From Microbulbifer guangxiensis (GTDB lineage: Bacteria > Pseudomonadota > Gammaproteobacteria > Pseudomonadales > Cellvibrionaceae), in the NCBI RefSeq assembly GCF_021729075.1, contig NZ_JAJSAQ010000001.1:319997-383996 (forward strand): 64,000 bases of DNA, read 5' to 3'. The notes beneath the pieces were generated by a model. That model made no database searches, was not told the DNA's origin, and saw only the letters and a list, made by a program, of their open reading frames with translations. How positions within the stretch are numbered: the first letter of the stretch is position 1; every line of letters starts with the position of its first letter. Below are positions 9,158 through 17,713 of the stretch, in pieces. The position numbers and the translations under genes were made by a program.

Positions 9158-10828
9158 TCACTTGTGGCTGGGATCCTTCCAGTAATCCTTCACGGTGTCC
9201 TTCATTTCACGTGCAAGGATCGTAATGCCAAACAGGTTCGGCAACGTCATGATCACGATCGCTACCGCGGACAGGTTCCAGATAATGGTGGTGTCCTCGA
9301 TCGCCGCCCAGAAGAAGGCCAACACGTAGACCAGCCGGTAAGGCATAACCGCCTTGGGCCCGAAGAGGTAGATCATCGAGCGGTCGCCGTAGTACGACCA
9401 GGCAATAGCGGTGGAGAACGCGAACAGGAGAATGCCCAGCGTCACAATGAATTTGCCGTATTCACCAAAGAAACCGCGCTGGAACGCCTCATTGGTCAGT
9501 GCAACCGAGTGCACCAGCGAGTTACCCCAGATGTCGACATTCTCGTTGATAAACCGGCCCTCACGAACAGTCAGCACCCCACTGAAGGTGTCATCCGCAA
9601 CGCGATACTCCACATCCTCAGCGATGGAACGGGCATGAATCAGCGTGAATTCTCCCTCGTTGAGGGCCCGACCATCGGCCACAACGACGGAGCCGCTGAA
9701 TGGTTTCACCTTGCTGTCGCCGTTACTCAGGAAGTGGAACAGATCGTTGACATGCCCGGCGTTCTCCTCGGTGTAGTTACCGGCGACGGCAATCATGTCT
9801 GCGCGCTCGAAGCGGTTCATGTGCTTCTCGGTCCATACACCGGATGACAGGATCACCAGACCGGTGAGCGTACAGATGATGATGGTGTCGATGAACGGTT
9901 CCAGCAGCGAGACCATACCTTCCGAAACGGGCTCGTCGGCTCGGGCCGAGGCGTGCGCAATCGGGGCCGAACCCTGCCCCGCCTCGTTGGAGAACAGGCC
10001 GCGGTTGACGCCGCGGTTGAAGGCATAGGCAAAGCTGGCACCGAGGAAACCGCCGGCGGCCGCCGAGCCGTTGAACGCATCGCGGAACACTGCCAGGAAG
10101 GACGGCACGATATTCTCGATGTTGTACAGGATCACCGCGAGCGCACCGATGATATAGAGCACAGCCATAACGGGTACGATGGTGGAGGTCACCTTGGCGA
10201 TACGGGTGATACCGCCGATGATCACCATACCGAGCAGCACGGCCAGCACACCGCCGGTCAGGGCCTTATTGAGGCCGAAGGTATCGTACATAGCCTGGGC
10301 AATGTTGTTCACCTGCGGCAGGCTGCCGGTACCAAATGAACTGATGACAGTGGCGATTGCGAAGAGCACCGCCAGCCACTTCATATTGAGGCGTCTCTCC
10401 ATATAAAACATCGGGCCACCGGCATAATAGCCGTCAGCAGCCTTGATCCGATATTTATGGGAGAGTGTTACCTCGACGAATTTGGTGGTCATGCCGAGGA
10501 ATGCAGTAACCCACATCCAGAACAGTGCCGCGGGGCCACCGAGGAAAATGGCCAGTCCTACACCGCCAATGTTACCGGTGCCCACTGTGCCGGAGAGTGC
10601 AGTGGAAAGTGCCTGGAAGTGGGAGGTATCACCGGGGTCACCGGGCTTGTCGTACTTGCCCCGTACGATCTTGATGGCATGGCCGAAATATCGAAGCTGG
10701 GGGAACCCCAGGAACAAGGTGAAGAAGACACCAACGCCCAGCAGGACGTAGGGAAACCAGGGCGCAGAGCCGAGCAACCCGTCCAGGGACAAGAGGATAT
10801 TGTTAAAGGATTCCAAGCTGACCCCCAC
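9158..10828 (-). CDS. AGCS-family sodium:alanine/glycine symporter
   Basis: A 556-residue inner-membrane carrier with about ten to eleven hydrophobic segments. [19 protein letters not shown] (76-94) is the family signature, and [19 protein letters not shown] (275-293) is the second conserved block. Na+-coupled uptake of alanine, glycine or related amino acids is the known family function. Residues about 332-440 form a soluble insertion between two membrane helices that shorter family members lack. The start is read as GTG at 10828; a TTG four codons later, after GGGGG, is an alternative. It lies beside the PuuA/PuuB-like genes and may bring in their substrate. Confidence 0.92.
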   Translation of the reverse strand: MGVSLESFNNILLSLDGLLGSAPWFPYVLLGVGVFFTLFLGFPQLRYFGHAIKIVRGKYDKPGDPGDTSHFQALSTALSGTVGTGNIGGVGLAIFLGGPAALFWMWVTAFLGMTTKFVEVTLSHKYRIKAADGYYAGGPMFYMERRLNMKWLAVLFAIATVISSFGTGSLPQVNNIAQAMYDTFGLNKALTGGVLAVLLGMVIIGGITRIAKVTSTIVPVMAVLYIIGALAVILYNIENIVPSFLAVFRDAFNGSAAAGGFLGASFAYAFNRGVNRGLFSNEAGQGSAPIAHASARADEPVSEGMVSLLEPFIDTIIICTLTGLVILSSGVWTEKHMNRFERADMIAVAGNYTEENAGHVNDLFHFLSNGDSKVKPFSGSVVVADGRALNEGEFTLIHARSIAEDVEYRVADDTFSGVLTVREGRFINENVDIWGNSLVHSVALTNEAFQRGFFGEYGKFIVTLGILLFAFSTAIAWSYYGDRSMIYLFGPKAVMPYRLVYVLAFFWAAIEDTTIIWNLSAVAIVIMTLPNLFGITILAREMKDTVKDYWKDPSHK

Positions 10829-10864
10829 TACTCTTTTTCATTTTGCTTGTTTTATATACAGATC

Positions 10865-10890
10865 AATCTGCTGATTTTGCGGCGCAGATT
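10865..10890. repeat. Inverted repeat upstream of the symporter gene
   Basis: AATCTGC (10865-10871) and GCAGATT (10884-10890) are perfect inverted copies 12 nt apart, about 40-60 nt upstream of the symporter start. An operator is possible; nothing else in the sequence supports it. Confidence 0.3.
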
Positions 10891-10926
10891 AGCAGTTTAA
10901 CGTTGTTTATAACAGTAAGGCAGTGA

Positions 10927-11952
10927 CTACTGGAGGAATCCGAAGTGTTCCCGATGGGGAAACAGTCCGAAGTGACCGCCAGTGTGCACGAAAACCAGGT
11001 TGTCACAGTGCTGGTACCGGCCACGATGAAGCTCCTGCAGAAGCCCGTGAAACGCTTTACCCGTATAGACCGGATCCAGCAGCACCCCTTCCAGCTGCGC
11101 CACTTCAGCAATTGTTCGGTAGACAGGTTCATCGGCCATGGCATAGCCGGGGCCGATGTAATCCGCATTGACGGAAACATCCAGTGCATCGACAGCGAAG
11201 CCCTTACTGTGCTCGGCCGCCCACTCGGCCACGTCTTCACGGACCTTGTCCTGAAAGTATTCGGCGCTGTCACAGACAGCAAAGCCGGTGACCCGTGTAT
11301 CGGCACCCAGCAGGTGACAGCCAAGCGTCAGGCCGGCCTGTGTACCACCACTGCCCGACGCACAGATGATCTGGTCCGGCTCGAACCCCTCGCGCCGGCA
11401 GTCACCCAAGAGCTCTTCGCTACCGGCGATATAGCCCCAGATACCCAGTCCGTCACTGGCTCCTGTAGGAATACACAGGGCCTTGTGGCCACGCTGCGCG
11501 TAGAACTCCCGCCAGTGCTCAAAAAGTTCTGCCTGGCGGGAGAAGTATTCCCGCGGTGGATAGAAAGCACAGGAGGCACCTGCCAGCTGGTCCACCAGCA
11601 GGTTACCGTCTGCCGAACCGCTGTGCTCGCCACGGAGAATCAATTGCACCCGCAGGCCCAGCCGGGCCCCAACCAGCGCCGTAGTACGACAGTGATTGGA
11701 CTGGATGCCGCCGCAGGTAATCAGGGTGTCGCAGCCGCGCTCACGGGCGGCACCGGCGATGAACTCGAGCTTGCGCAACTTGTTGCCGGACATGCCGGAC
11801 TCGGTGAGATCATCCCGCTTGATCCAGATTCGCGGCCCACCATGGGGGGTAGAATATTTCTCGGTCAGCCGATTGAGGGGCTGGAGGGGCGTTGGCAGTC
11901 GAGCCAAATCAATTTTGGTGGGATAGTCGATCGGTATTGTCCTTCCCTGCAC
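10927..11952 (-). CDS. PLP-dependent D-cysteine desulfhydrase / ACC-deaminase family protein
   Basis: A 341-residue fold-type II PLP enzyme. RIWIKRDDLTESGMSGNKLRKLEF contains the PLP-lysine motif (SGNKLRKLEF), and CGGIQSNHCRTTA is the substrate-binding loop. The later stretch ASGSGGTQAGL matches the phosphate-cradle glycine loop. Members cleave D-cysteine to pyruvate, H2S and ammonia, or 1-aminocyclopropane-1-carboxylate. The residues visible do not decide between the two; D-cysteine desulfhydrase is likelier in this lineage. GTG at 11952 is 7 nt after AGGAG and is preferred to a TTG inside the upstream terminator. Single gene next to yajC. Confidence 0.85.
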   Translation of the reverse strand: MQGRTIPIDYPTKIDLARLPTPLQPLNRLTEKYSTPHGGPRIWIKRDDLTESGMSGNKLRKLEFIAGAARERGCDTLITCGGIQSNHCRTTALVGARLGLRVQLILRGEHSGSADGNLLVDQLAGASCAFYPPREYFSRQAELFEHWREFYAQRGHKALCIPTGASDGLGIWGYIAGSEELLGDCRREGFEPDQIICASGSGGTQAGLTLGCHLLGADTRVTGFAVCDSAEYFQDKVREDVAEWAAEHSKGFAVDALDVSVNADYIGPGYAMADEPVYRTIAEVAQLEGVLLDPVYTGKAFHGLLQELHRGRYQHCDNLVFVHTGGHFGLFPHREHFGFLQ

Positions 11953-11983
11953 GCGTGAACTCCTGCTTACATTATCGCCAAAC

Positions 11984-12010
11984 AAAAAACCCGGCTTTCG
12001 CCGGGTTTTT
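11984..12010. terminator. Rho-independent terminator downstream of yajC
   Basis: CCCGGC (11990-11995), loop TTTC, GCCGGG (12000-12005), flanked by six A on the left and five T on the right. It ends the leftward yajC transcript before the PLP-enzyme gene. Confidence 0.82.
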
Positions 12011-12044
12011 CAGCTTCCGGACCAACCGGCAGCATCGATGACCT

Positions 12045-12377
12045 TCAGATCTTCTTGATGGTTCCCTTGGGGAGAATCGCGTGCACCGCGACCTTCTGGA
12101 AACGCAGCTGCGTATTGTCAGCCACCTCCAGAACGATGTAGTCGTCATCGACCTTTTCAATCCGGCCCAGCATGCCACTGGTCATTACCACTTCATCACC
12201 CTTCTTCAGCGCGCCCACGAGCTCCTGGTGCTCTTTCTGGCGCTTGCGCTGCGGGCGAATGATGAAAAACCACATGAAGGCAAACAGACCGGCAAACATA
12301 ATCAGCGTAACCATCGGGTTACCCTGCGGGGCCGGCGCGGCTTCCTGTGCTACTGCGGCGGGGATAAAAAAGCTCAT
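12045..12377 (-). CDS. yajC: Preprotein translocase accessory subunit YajC
   Basis: A 110-residue protein starting MSFFIPAAVAQEA, with one membrane helix (about residues 22-42, VTLIMFAGLFAFMWFFIIRP) followed directly by PQRKRQKEH and a cytoplasmic domain containing KKGDEVVMTSGMLGRI. This is the standard YajC architecture; it associates with SecDF and YidC. The ATG at 12377 has GAGG upstream. The usual neighbours tgt, secD and secF are not here: the gene lies between an AraC-type regulator and a PLP enzyme. It could be the only copy, relocated, or a second paralogue. Confidence 0.93.
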   Translation of the reverse strand: MSFFIPAAVAQEAAPAPQGNPMVTLIMFAGLFAFMWFFIIRPQRKRQKEHQELVGALKKGDEVVMTSGMLGRIEKVDDDYIVLEVADNTQLRFQKVAVHAILPKGTIKKI

Positions 12378-12483
12378 GCAAAACCTCAAAGAGTCAGCCA
12401 ATAAATTGCAGCCAACTCTAACGGGTTTGCCGGGCGTAGGCAATCTGTGGGGCCGGCGAACAGCAGGACCGGCCCCATCAAGC

Positions 12484-12930
12484 TTAAAACCGCTGGCGCA
12501 CCTGGCGGCGGTAGCCGGTTGGTGACATACCGGTCCAGCGCTTGAAAGCACTGGTAAAGCTGGTGCGGTCTGAGAAGTCGAGGATACGCGAGATACCGTC
12601 CACACTGAGTGCCGTGTCCTTGAGGAAATGCACTGCATGACGGAAGCGCACATGGTCACGCAGGGCCGCGAAACTCAGGTTGTGCTCCTGCAACCGGCGC
12701 TGCAGGGTACGGGTGGACATGCTGAGGTCGGACGCCACCGGCCTGATCGCAAGCGATGCTTTACCGATGCGCTGCTCGAGGACATCGATTACCCGCGCTG
12801 CAATACCAAAACTGGTCGCCTCCGGCGGCGCGAGAAGTTGATCAAGGATATTGGGATCCCCCGACAACCGGGCCTCCTGGAGAGGCTTGTCTTCCGAGAG
12901 GGAATCCTGATCTGGCTGAATCTGGTTCAT
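12484..12930 (-). CDS. Short AraC-family DNA-binding regulator
   Basis: A 148-residue protein made of about 45 variable residues plus a complete AraC double helix-turn-helix. RPVASDLSMSTRTLQRRLQE is the first HTH and ISRILDFSDRTSFTSAFKRW, followed by TGMSPTGYRR, is the second. The usual sensor domain is missing, so it is about half the length of the family. A ribosome site AAGGAG precedes the ATG at 12930, so the gene looks intact rather than broken. Its targets are unknown. About 390 nt upstream to the bcp stop hold no recognisable gene and should contain its promoter. Confidence 0.85.
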   Translation of the reverse strand: MNQIQPDQDSLSEDKPLQEARLSGDPNILDQLLAPPEATSFGIAARVIDVLEQRIGKASLAIRPVASDLSMSTRTLQRRLQEHNLSFAALRDHVRFRHAVHFLKDTALSVDGISRILDFSDRTSFTSAFKRWTGMSPTGYRRQVRQRF

Positions 12931-13324
12931 GAGCTGCTCCTTTTATGTTCCGTGAGCCGCAGTTGTTATTCTGTGTCCGCTTCCTGCGAACCCCTTTTCC
13001 TCAACCTGCCCCGTTTACTTCTTGTTAGAGCGGGCTACTACCCGGGTGCCGGGATGCACCTGAGACCGACATAGAATCATTGCTACAGAGCTGTACATTT
13101 TTCGAACAAACCACGCCGACCAAGTCCCGAGGGATACAACTCTGTATCGGCGCACCTTTCCTTCACACCACCGAGTATAGACCAAGATTTGAGAATGCAA
13201 GGGACGACAGCGAATTTTTTTGGCTAATGTCAGGAGAGGGAGTTTTGCGCCAAATGACCACAAGGGGTGTCATATGGCAGCCCGAACGGGCCGCCGGAGG
13301 ACTGGAGTGACGGCGAAAACGCGA
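12931..13324. other. Intergenic region with no recognisable gene
   Basis: Between the AraC-type gene and the bcp stop. Short open frames exist on both strands, but none has a recognisable motif, a good ribosome site or coding-like composition. No clear terminator hairpin with a T-run was found for bcp. It presumably contains the AraC-type promoter. Confidence 0.5.
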
Positions 13325-13801
13325 TCAGGAGAGATTATCGCGAATCCAGGTGAGGACGTCGTCATGATGGGTCTTGGTCTTCACCTTATCGATGATGTGG
13401 CGGAGGCGCCCTTCCTTGTCGATGATGAAAGTCGTCCGCAGTAGCCCCATGTACTCCTTGCCCATGAACTTCTTCAGGCCCCAGCAGCCGTACTTGTCGG
13501 CGATCTTGTGATCCTCATCGGAAAGCAGGTCAAAGTTAAGCTCGTGTTTGTCGATGAACTTCTGCAGCTTCGCTTCTGGGTCCGGGCTCACCCCGAGCAC
13601 GACCGTATCCTGGCCTGAAAACTCCTTTGCAGCATCACGGATGCCACAGGCCTGGGTGGTACACCCAGGGGTCAGTGCCTTGGGGTAAAAATAAAGCACC
13701 ACATTCTTTTTCCCGCGGAAATCCTTGAGGGCGACTTTTTCACCATTCTGGTTTTTCAGCGTAAATGCGGGTGCAATATTACCAATCTTGGGAAAAGACA
13801 T
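13325..13801 (-). CDS. bcp: Thioredoxin-dependent peroxiredoxin (Bcp/PrxQ)
   Basis: A 158-residue peroxiredoxin. The peroxidatic cysteine is Cys47 in YFYPKALTPGCTTQACGIRD and the resolving cysteine is Cys52, the five-residue spacing typical of Bcp/PrxQ. It reduces H2O2 and alkyl hydroperoxides with electrons from thioredoxin, in the cytosol. The family C-terminal block RTTFIIDKEGRLRHIIDKVK is also present. It is a single-gene unit with ATG at 13801. Confidence 0.94.
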   Translation of the reverse strand: MSFPKIGNIAPAFTLKNQNGEKVALKDFRGKKNVVLYFYPKALTPGCTTQACGIRDAAKEFSGQDTVVLGVSPDPEAKLQKFIDKHELNFDLLSDEDHKIADKYGCWGLKKFMGKEYMGLLRTTFIIDKEGRLRHIIDKVKTKTHHDDVLTWIRDNLS

Positions 13802-13916
13802 GATGACCCCTATTCAAAAATGGATTACCACGGCCGGCAAGATGCCGGCCGCATCGTTGTTCTACTGGAAAGCTTTGCCAGATTATAAAGGCCGAAGTAC
13901 GCGAACACCTCCCCGG

Positions 13917-14507
13917 TCAAAAGTCCTTTACACCGTAATGGGACTCCTTGCGGGCGAAAATGCCACAATCGCTCAGTTTTTCTACCAGGGCGGCCCTCTC
14001 ACCATCAGTGAGAAACTCCCCGATTTCAAGGCAACCCTCTGGTCCGGAGAAGCTCACTGAAGCAGGTTCAGAAGCACTACAGCCCATCCGCACCAGAACT
14101 GAAAGGCTGTCCCGATTGAACTCGCGGTGGTAAAAACTTTCCTGGCGGTGGCCACGACAGCAGTCAAGCACTACGCGCTCACCACTGATACGGATTACCT
14201 CGCGCCGGGTACCCTCCATGTATACATAGGCAAACAACGCACCCAGCAACAGGACCTCCAGGCCGGCGAACGGCAAGATCATCCAGGCTCCTGCGAGGGC
14301 AAAGGCGAGACTGATCCCCAGGGAGACCGCCACAAGGGATACGAACACCCAGAGGTTACCGGAAAGGGACAGTGACTGGTTGGGCGCGAGAAGGATACAG
14401 GCGTTCTTGCGTGATACGCGGCCGACTTCAGTGACCATGGCGACAGAACCCGTTGCAATAGTCCCTTCAGTGTAGACACGGGCGAACGCAGTTAAAAATT
14501 GCGCCAT
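13917..14507 (-). CDS. DUF2244 family inner-membrane protein
   Basis: A 196-residue protein with two adjacent membrane helices (about residues 53-73 and 75-95: LWVFVSLVAVSLGISLAFAL and ILPFAGLEVLLLGALFAYVY) near the N-terminus, and a soluble C-terminal half containing REVIRISGERVVLD and FYHREFNRDS. This is the DUF2244 layout; the molecular function is unknown. Family members often lie near cytochrome c oxidase genes, which is not the case here. The start is uncertain: ATG at 14507 gives the longest form, and ATG at 14438 would remove 23 residues. Confidence 0.75.
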   Translation of the reverse strand: MAQFLTAFARVYTEGTIATGSVAMVTEVGRVSRKNACILLAPNQSLSLSGNLWVFVSLVAVSLGISLAFALAGAWMILPFAGLEVLLLGALFAYVYMEGTRREVIRISGERVVLDCCRGHRQESFYHREFNRDSLSVLVRMGCSASEPASVSFSGPEGCLEIGEFLTDGERAALVEKLSDCGIFARKESHYGVKDF

Positions 14508-14619
14508 TCATGGTGCCCGGCGCAGCGCGATCCCACCCCACCGGGTTTGTCTGACTCTACCTCATTTCCTATCCCCTGGAGTCCTGCGACAGCCGGGTGC
14601 CAGCGCCCTCCAGCAGGAC

Positions 14620-14644
14620 AAAAAAAACCCGCGGAGGCCGCGGG
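14620..14644 (-). terminator. Rho-independent terminator of mdh
   Basis: CCCGCGG (14628-14634), loop AGG, CCGCGGG (14638-14644). In the leftward direction it is followed by an eight-base T-run (A at 14620-14627). Confidence 0.88.
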
Positions 14645-14666
14645 TTTCTCACACTAGCAGAGATGC

Positions 14667-15647
14667 TTACGGCAGCAGGTGGGCTACTGCATCGCGCTCT
14701 TCTGCCAGCTCCTGCTCGGTTGCAGACATCTTCTCACGGGAGAAATCATTGATCTCCACGCCCTGAACGATAGTCCAGTCACCATCCTTGCAGGTGCAGG
14801 GGAAGGAGTAGATCAGGCCTTCCTGAATGCCGTAGGAACCGTCGCTGAAGACTGCCATGCTGGTCCAGTCCCCTTCAGCGGTGCCAAGCGCCCAGTCGCG
14901 CATATGGTCGATCGCGGCGTTGGCCGCAGAGGCCGCTGAGGACGCACCGCGGGCCTTGATGATGGCGGCACCACGCTGCTGCACGGTGGGGATGAAGTCG
15001 CTCTCGTACCAATCCTGCTCGACTTTATCCATGGCTGCCTCACCGCCCACCTTGACCTGGTGAAGGTCCGGGTACTGGGTGGAGGAGTGGTTACCCCAGA
15101 TGGTCATGTGGGTAATGTCATTGACGGAGGAGTCGGTTTTGTTCGCCAGCTGGGACAGCGCACGGTTGTGATCCAGGCGGGTCATGGCAGTGAAGTTGCG
15201 CGGATCGAGATCCGGCGCGTTGCGCTGGGCGATCAGCGCATTGGTGTTGGCCGGGTTGCCGACAACCAGCACCTTCACATTGCGGGAAGCCGCATCATTG
15301 AGCGCCTTGCCCTGTGCGGAGAAAATGGCCGCGTTGGCCTCCAGCAGGTCCTTGCGCTCCATACCCGGGCCGCGGGGGCGCGCACCGACGAGCAGCGCGT
15401 AGTCTGCATCCTTGAACGCCACGGTGGCGTCATCACTCTGGACAATGCCGGCGAGCAGCGGGAAGGCACAGTCTTCCAGCTCCATCGCTACGCCTTTCAG
15501 GGCTTCCAGGGCCGGAGTGATCTCCAGCAACTGCAGGATCACCGGTTGATCCTTGCCCAGCATCTCGCCGGATGCAATTCTAAACAGCAGAGAATAGCTG
15601 ATCTGGCCGGCGGCGCCGGTAACAGCAACTCGTACAGGTGCTTTCAC
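14667..15647 (-). CDS. mdh: Malate dehydrogenase
   Basis: A 326-residue NAD-dependent malate dehydrogenase of the MDH type 2 (cytosolic-like) family, catalysing malate to oxaloacetate in the TCA cycle. [21 protein letters not shown] is the nucleotide-binding fold. The substrate arginines lie in [15 protein letters not shown], and [11 protein letters not shown] holds the catalytic histidine. GTG at 15647 follows GGGAGA; an upstream extension is open but has no support. Single gene with its own terminator. Confidence 0.95.
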   Translation of the reverse strand: MKAPVRVAVTGAAGQISYSLLFRIASGEMLGKDQPVILQLLEITPALEALKGVAMELEDCAFPLLAGIVQSDDATVAFKDADYALLVGARPRGPGMERKDLLEANAAIFSAQGKALNDAASRNVKVLVVGNPANTNALIAQRNAPDLDPRNFTAMTRLDHNRALSQLANKTDSSVNDITHMTIWGNHSSTQYPDLHQVKVGGEAAMDKVEQDWYESDFIPTVQQRGAAIIKARGASSAASAANAAIDHMRDWALGTAEGDWTSMAVFSDGSYGIQEGLIYSFPCTCKDGDWTIVQGVEINDFSREKMSATEQELAEERDAVAHLLP

Positions 15648-15767
15648 GTTAGTTCTCCCTCGTTTGTGAGCGGCCCGCATTATAGAGACTTACGGCCAAA
15701 TTTCACCTCGGCACCGACTCCCCTAGACCAAAGTCGTAGGTGACAGCACCGAGGGCTGATCGATTGT

Positions 15768-16394
15768 TCAGGCGACTGCAGCAGCCTGGTAGCGGGACTC
15801 CAGCGCCAGATACAGCTGTTCGCTGTAATCCGGAGCGGCCGTATCCAGCAATGCTGCGAGCTCGGCGAGGTGCTCGTTATCCTCACGGCCCTGCCAGGTT
15901 TTCACATAGCTGCCATCCTTGTAGCCATTGTCCTGGCGGAACCGGTTAAGCACATTCTTGCCGACATAACGGCGGTAGAGGTCGGCGAACTCCAGGTCAA
16001 CATCTGCCATCAGCTGGGCAAAGCCAACCAGGTCAAAGCTGCGGCTAGCCAGGGTATTCAGAGTGAAGGACTCGAGATGTTCACGAAAGTCCCCAGCCGC
16101 CGGCTTCGCACTATTGAGCTCGGTAAGCATCCGCTCAGCGACAACCTCCGGGCTGCCGTGCTGTAGCTCGAGGCTCAGCCCAAAATGCCAGATGTCAACC
16201 AGCTCCAGCTTCACCTGATCCATCTCCGGGGTCTGTTTTTTCCACCATTTCCAGCCGTAGTGATCCAGCAGCTCGGCGCTCTCCACCCAGATCGCGCGAT
16301 ACCAGGGGAATTTCTGCCCCCGCCAGTCTACGTTGACCACGGAATTGATCTCGTCCTGCAGGCGCAACATCACCTGCAATTGTTCTTTCATCAT
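15768..16394 (-). CDS. Dimeric all-alpha dUTPase-like NTP pyrophosphatase
   Basis: A 208-residue helical protein of the dUTPase_2 (MazG-like) superfamily. MLRLQDEINSVVNVDWRGQKFPWYRAIWVESAELLDHYGWKWWK spans the metal-binding helix with ExxE-type residues (E in VESAELLDH), and LELVDIWHFGLS carries the second metal pair (ELVD). These are the hallmarks of dimeric dUTP/dCTP pyrophosphatases that protect DNA from uracil. Unlike the trimeric Dut, this type is found mostly in phages, trypanosomes and some gammaproteobacteria. ATG at 16394 is 7 nt after AAAAGG. It is directly downstream of tatD on the same strand. Confidence 0.8.
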   Translation of the reverse strand: MMKEQLQVMLRLQDEINSVVNVDWRGQKFPWYRAIWVESAELLDHYGWKWWKKQTPEMDQVKLELVDIWHFGLSLELQHGSPEVVAERMLTELNSAKPAAGDFREHLESFTLNTLASRSFDLVGFAQLMADVDLEFADLYRRYVGKNVLNRFRQDNGYKDGSYVKTWQGREDNEHLAELAALLDTAAPDYSEQLYLALESRYQAAAVA

Positions 16395-16413
16395 GGGGAA
16401 ACCTTTTGCGTGC

Positions 16414-17253
16414 TCAGACCGCACGGGGGAAAAGTCGATAGAAATTTTCGGTTGTAATCTCTGCGAGTTGCGCATACGGAATCCCGCGCAACTCGGCAAT
16501 GAATTCCGCCACCTCGCGAACGTAGGCGGGGATGTTCGGTTTGCCGCGGTACGGAACCGGAGCCAGATAGGGGGAGTCGGTCTCCACCAGCAGCCGATCG
16601 AGCGGTAGCTTTCGCGCTACATCCCGCAGCTCCTCCGCATTGCGGAAAGTCACGATACCTGACAGCGAGATGTAGTAGTTCAAGTCGAGAGCTGCGCGGG
16701 CCATTTCCCAGCTCTCGGTGAAGCAATGCAGGACGCCCGCATGTTCGGGGTTGCCATGCTGCCGGATCAGGTCAATCGTGTCTTCGCGGGCATCCCGGGT
16801 ATGGACGATTACCGGCAACCCAGCCTTCCCTGCTGCCTGCAGGTGCGCAGTAAAGCTCTCCTGCTGGCTTTCACGGGTATCAGTGCTGTAGTAATAATCC
16901 AGTCCGGTCTCCCCCAGGGCCACTACCCCGGGCTTTTCTGCCAGCTCGAGCAGCCTCTCGACACCCGCTGTACCGGAGTCCACATCCAACGGATGTATAC
17001 CGACGGAGCAGACAACATCGGGATGGGCCCCGGCGATGGCAACCACCCTTTCAACGTTGTCGAGACTGATACCGACGCAGAGAAATTTACTGACCCCGCG
17101 GCTTCGGGCGAGATCCAGCGCCGCATTGAGATCACCATCGAACTGATCGAGTTTTAGTCGGTCCAGGTGGCAATGGGAATCCACCAGCAGCGGTGTCTCT
17201 CCGCCCGCTGTGGAACCGCCTTCAGCTTGCGGGTGGCTGGATTCAGAAGACAC
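16414..17253 (-). CDS. tatD: TatD-family metal-dependent DNase
   Basis: A 279-residue TIM-barrel hydrolase. DSHCHLD (around residue 25) gives two metal-binding histidines, ALGETGLDYYY holds the bridging glutamate, VIVHTRDA and LHCFTE give later ligands, and LVETDSPYLAPVPYRGKPN is the C-terminal signature. The family removes nucleotides from DNA 3' ends; the ortholog at this locus is often called YcfH. GTG at 17253 is 7 nt after GAGG. It is the last gene of the fabD...holB-pilZ-tatD cluster. Confidence 0.92.
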   Translation of the reverse strand: MSSESSHPQAEGGSTAGGETPLLVDSHCHLDRLKLDQFDGDLNAALDLARSRGVSKFLCVGISLDNVERVVAIAGAHPDVVCSVGIHPLDVDSGTAGVERLLELAEKPGVVALGETGLDYYYSTDTRESQQESFTAHLQAAGKAGLPVIVHTRDAREDTIDLIRQHGNPEHAGVLHCFTESWEMARAALDLNYYISLSGIVTFRNAEELRDVARKLPLDRLLVETDSPYLAPVPYRGKPNIPAYVREVAEFIAELRGIPYAQLAEITTENFYRLFPRAV

Positions 17254-17279
17254 TTGGGCACCTCGGTTTCCGGAGAAGT

Positions 17280-17633
17280 TTACAGTGTGTGCGTTGGGCG
17301 GCTGGATTCGAGGGAACCGGCCAGATAGGTCTCGATCTTGCCCTGGGCGATATTGTCCTTGTCACTGAACTGCACACCGATACCCGGAGTCCGGTTGCCC
17401 TGGGCTCCGGCGGGTGTGATCCACACCACCTTTCCGGCTACCGGCACCTTTTCCGGCTCCTCCATCAGGCTGAGCAGCAGAAACACCTCGTCACCCAGGT
17501 TGTAGGACTTGTCGGTACTGATAAACAGGCCGCCATTCTTGACGAACGGCATGTAGGCCGCGTAAAGCACTGACTTGTCCTGAATCTTCAGTGAAAGGAT
17601 ACCGTTGCGGGCACCGCCCCCCATGCCTTTCAT
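17280..17633 (-). CDS. pilZ: PilZ-domain protein, type IV pilus assembly
   Basis: A 117-residue PilZ-fold protein beginning MKGMGGGARNGILSLKIQDK. It has FVKNGGLFISTD and GDEVFLLLSLMEEPEKVPVAGKVVWITP, matching the stand-alone PilZ encoded next to holB in pseudomonads and xanthomonads. That PilZ lacks the RxxxR c-di-GMP site; no such motif is visible here either. In those species it binds PilB and FimX and is needed for pilus assembly. It lies 26 nt upstream of tatD and about 80 nt downstream of holB. Confidence 0.88.
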   Translation of the reverse strand: MKGMGGGARNGILSLKIQDKSVLYAAYMPFVKNGGLFISTDKSYNLGDEVFLLLSLMEEPEKVPVAGKVVWITPAGAQGNRTPGIGVQFSDKDNIAQGKIETYLAGSLESSRPTHTL

Positions 17634-17713
17634 GGCCAGACCTCGTTGTTCGTTATTGCCGCTAACTTATCTGAGCGTGCCGGCTGTGTCCAGACAGCGG
17701 CCCAGAGTCCGAT

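Noticed and set aside
13015-13263. Small minus-strand open frame between the AraC-type gene and bcp
   Set aside because: No ribosome site, motif or coding-like composition.
14438-14507. Firm choice between two starts for the DUF2244 protein
   Set aside because: Neither ATG has a strong ribosome site, so the longer form is listed with the uncertainty stated.
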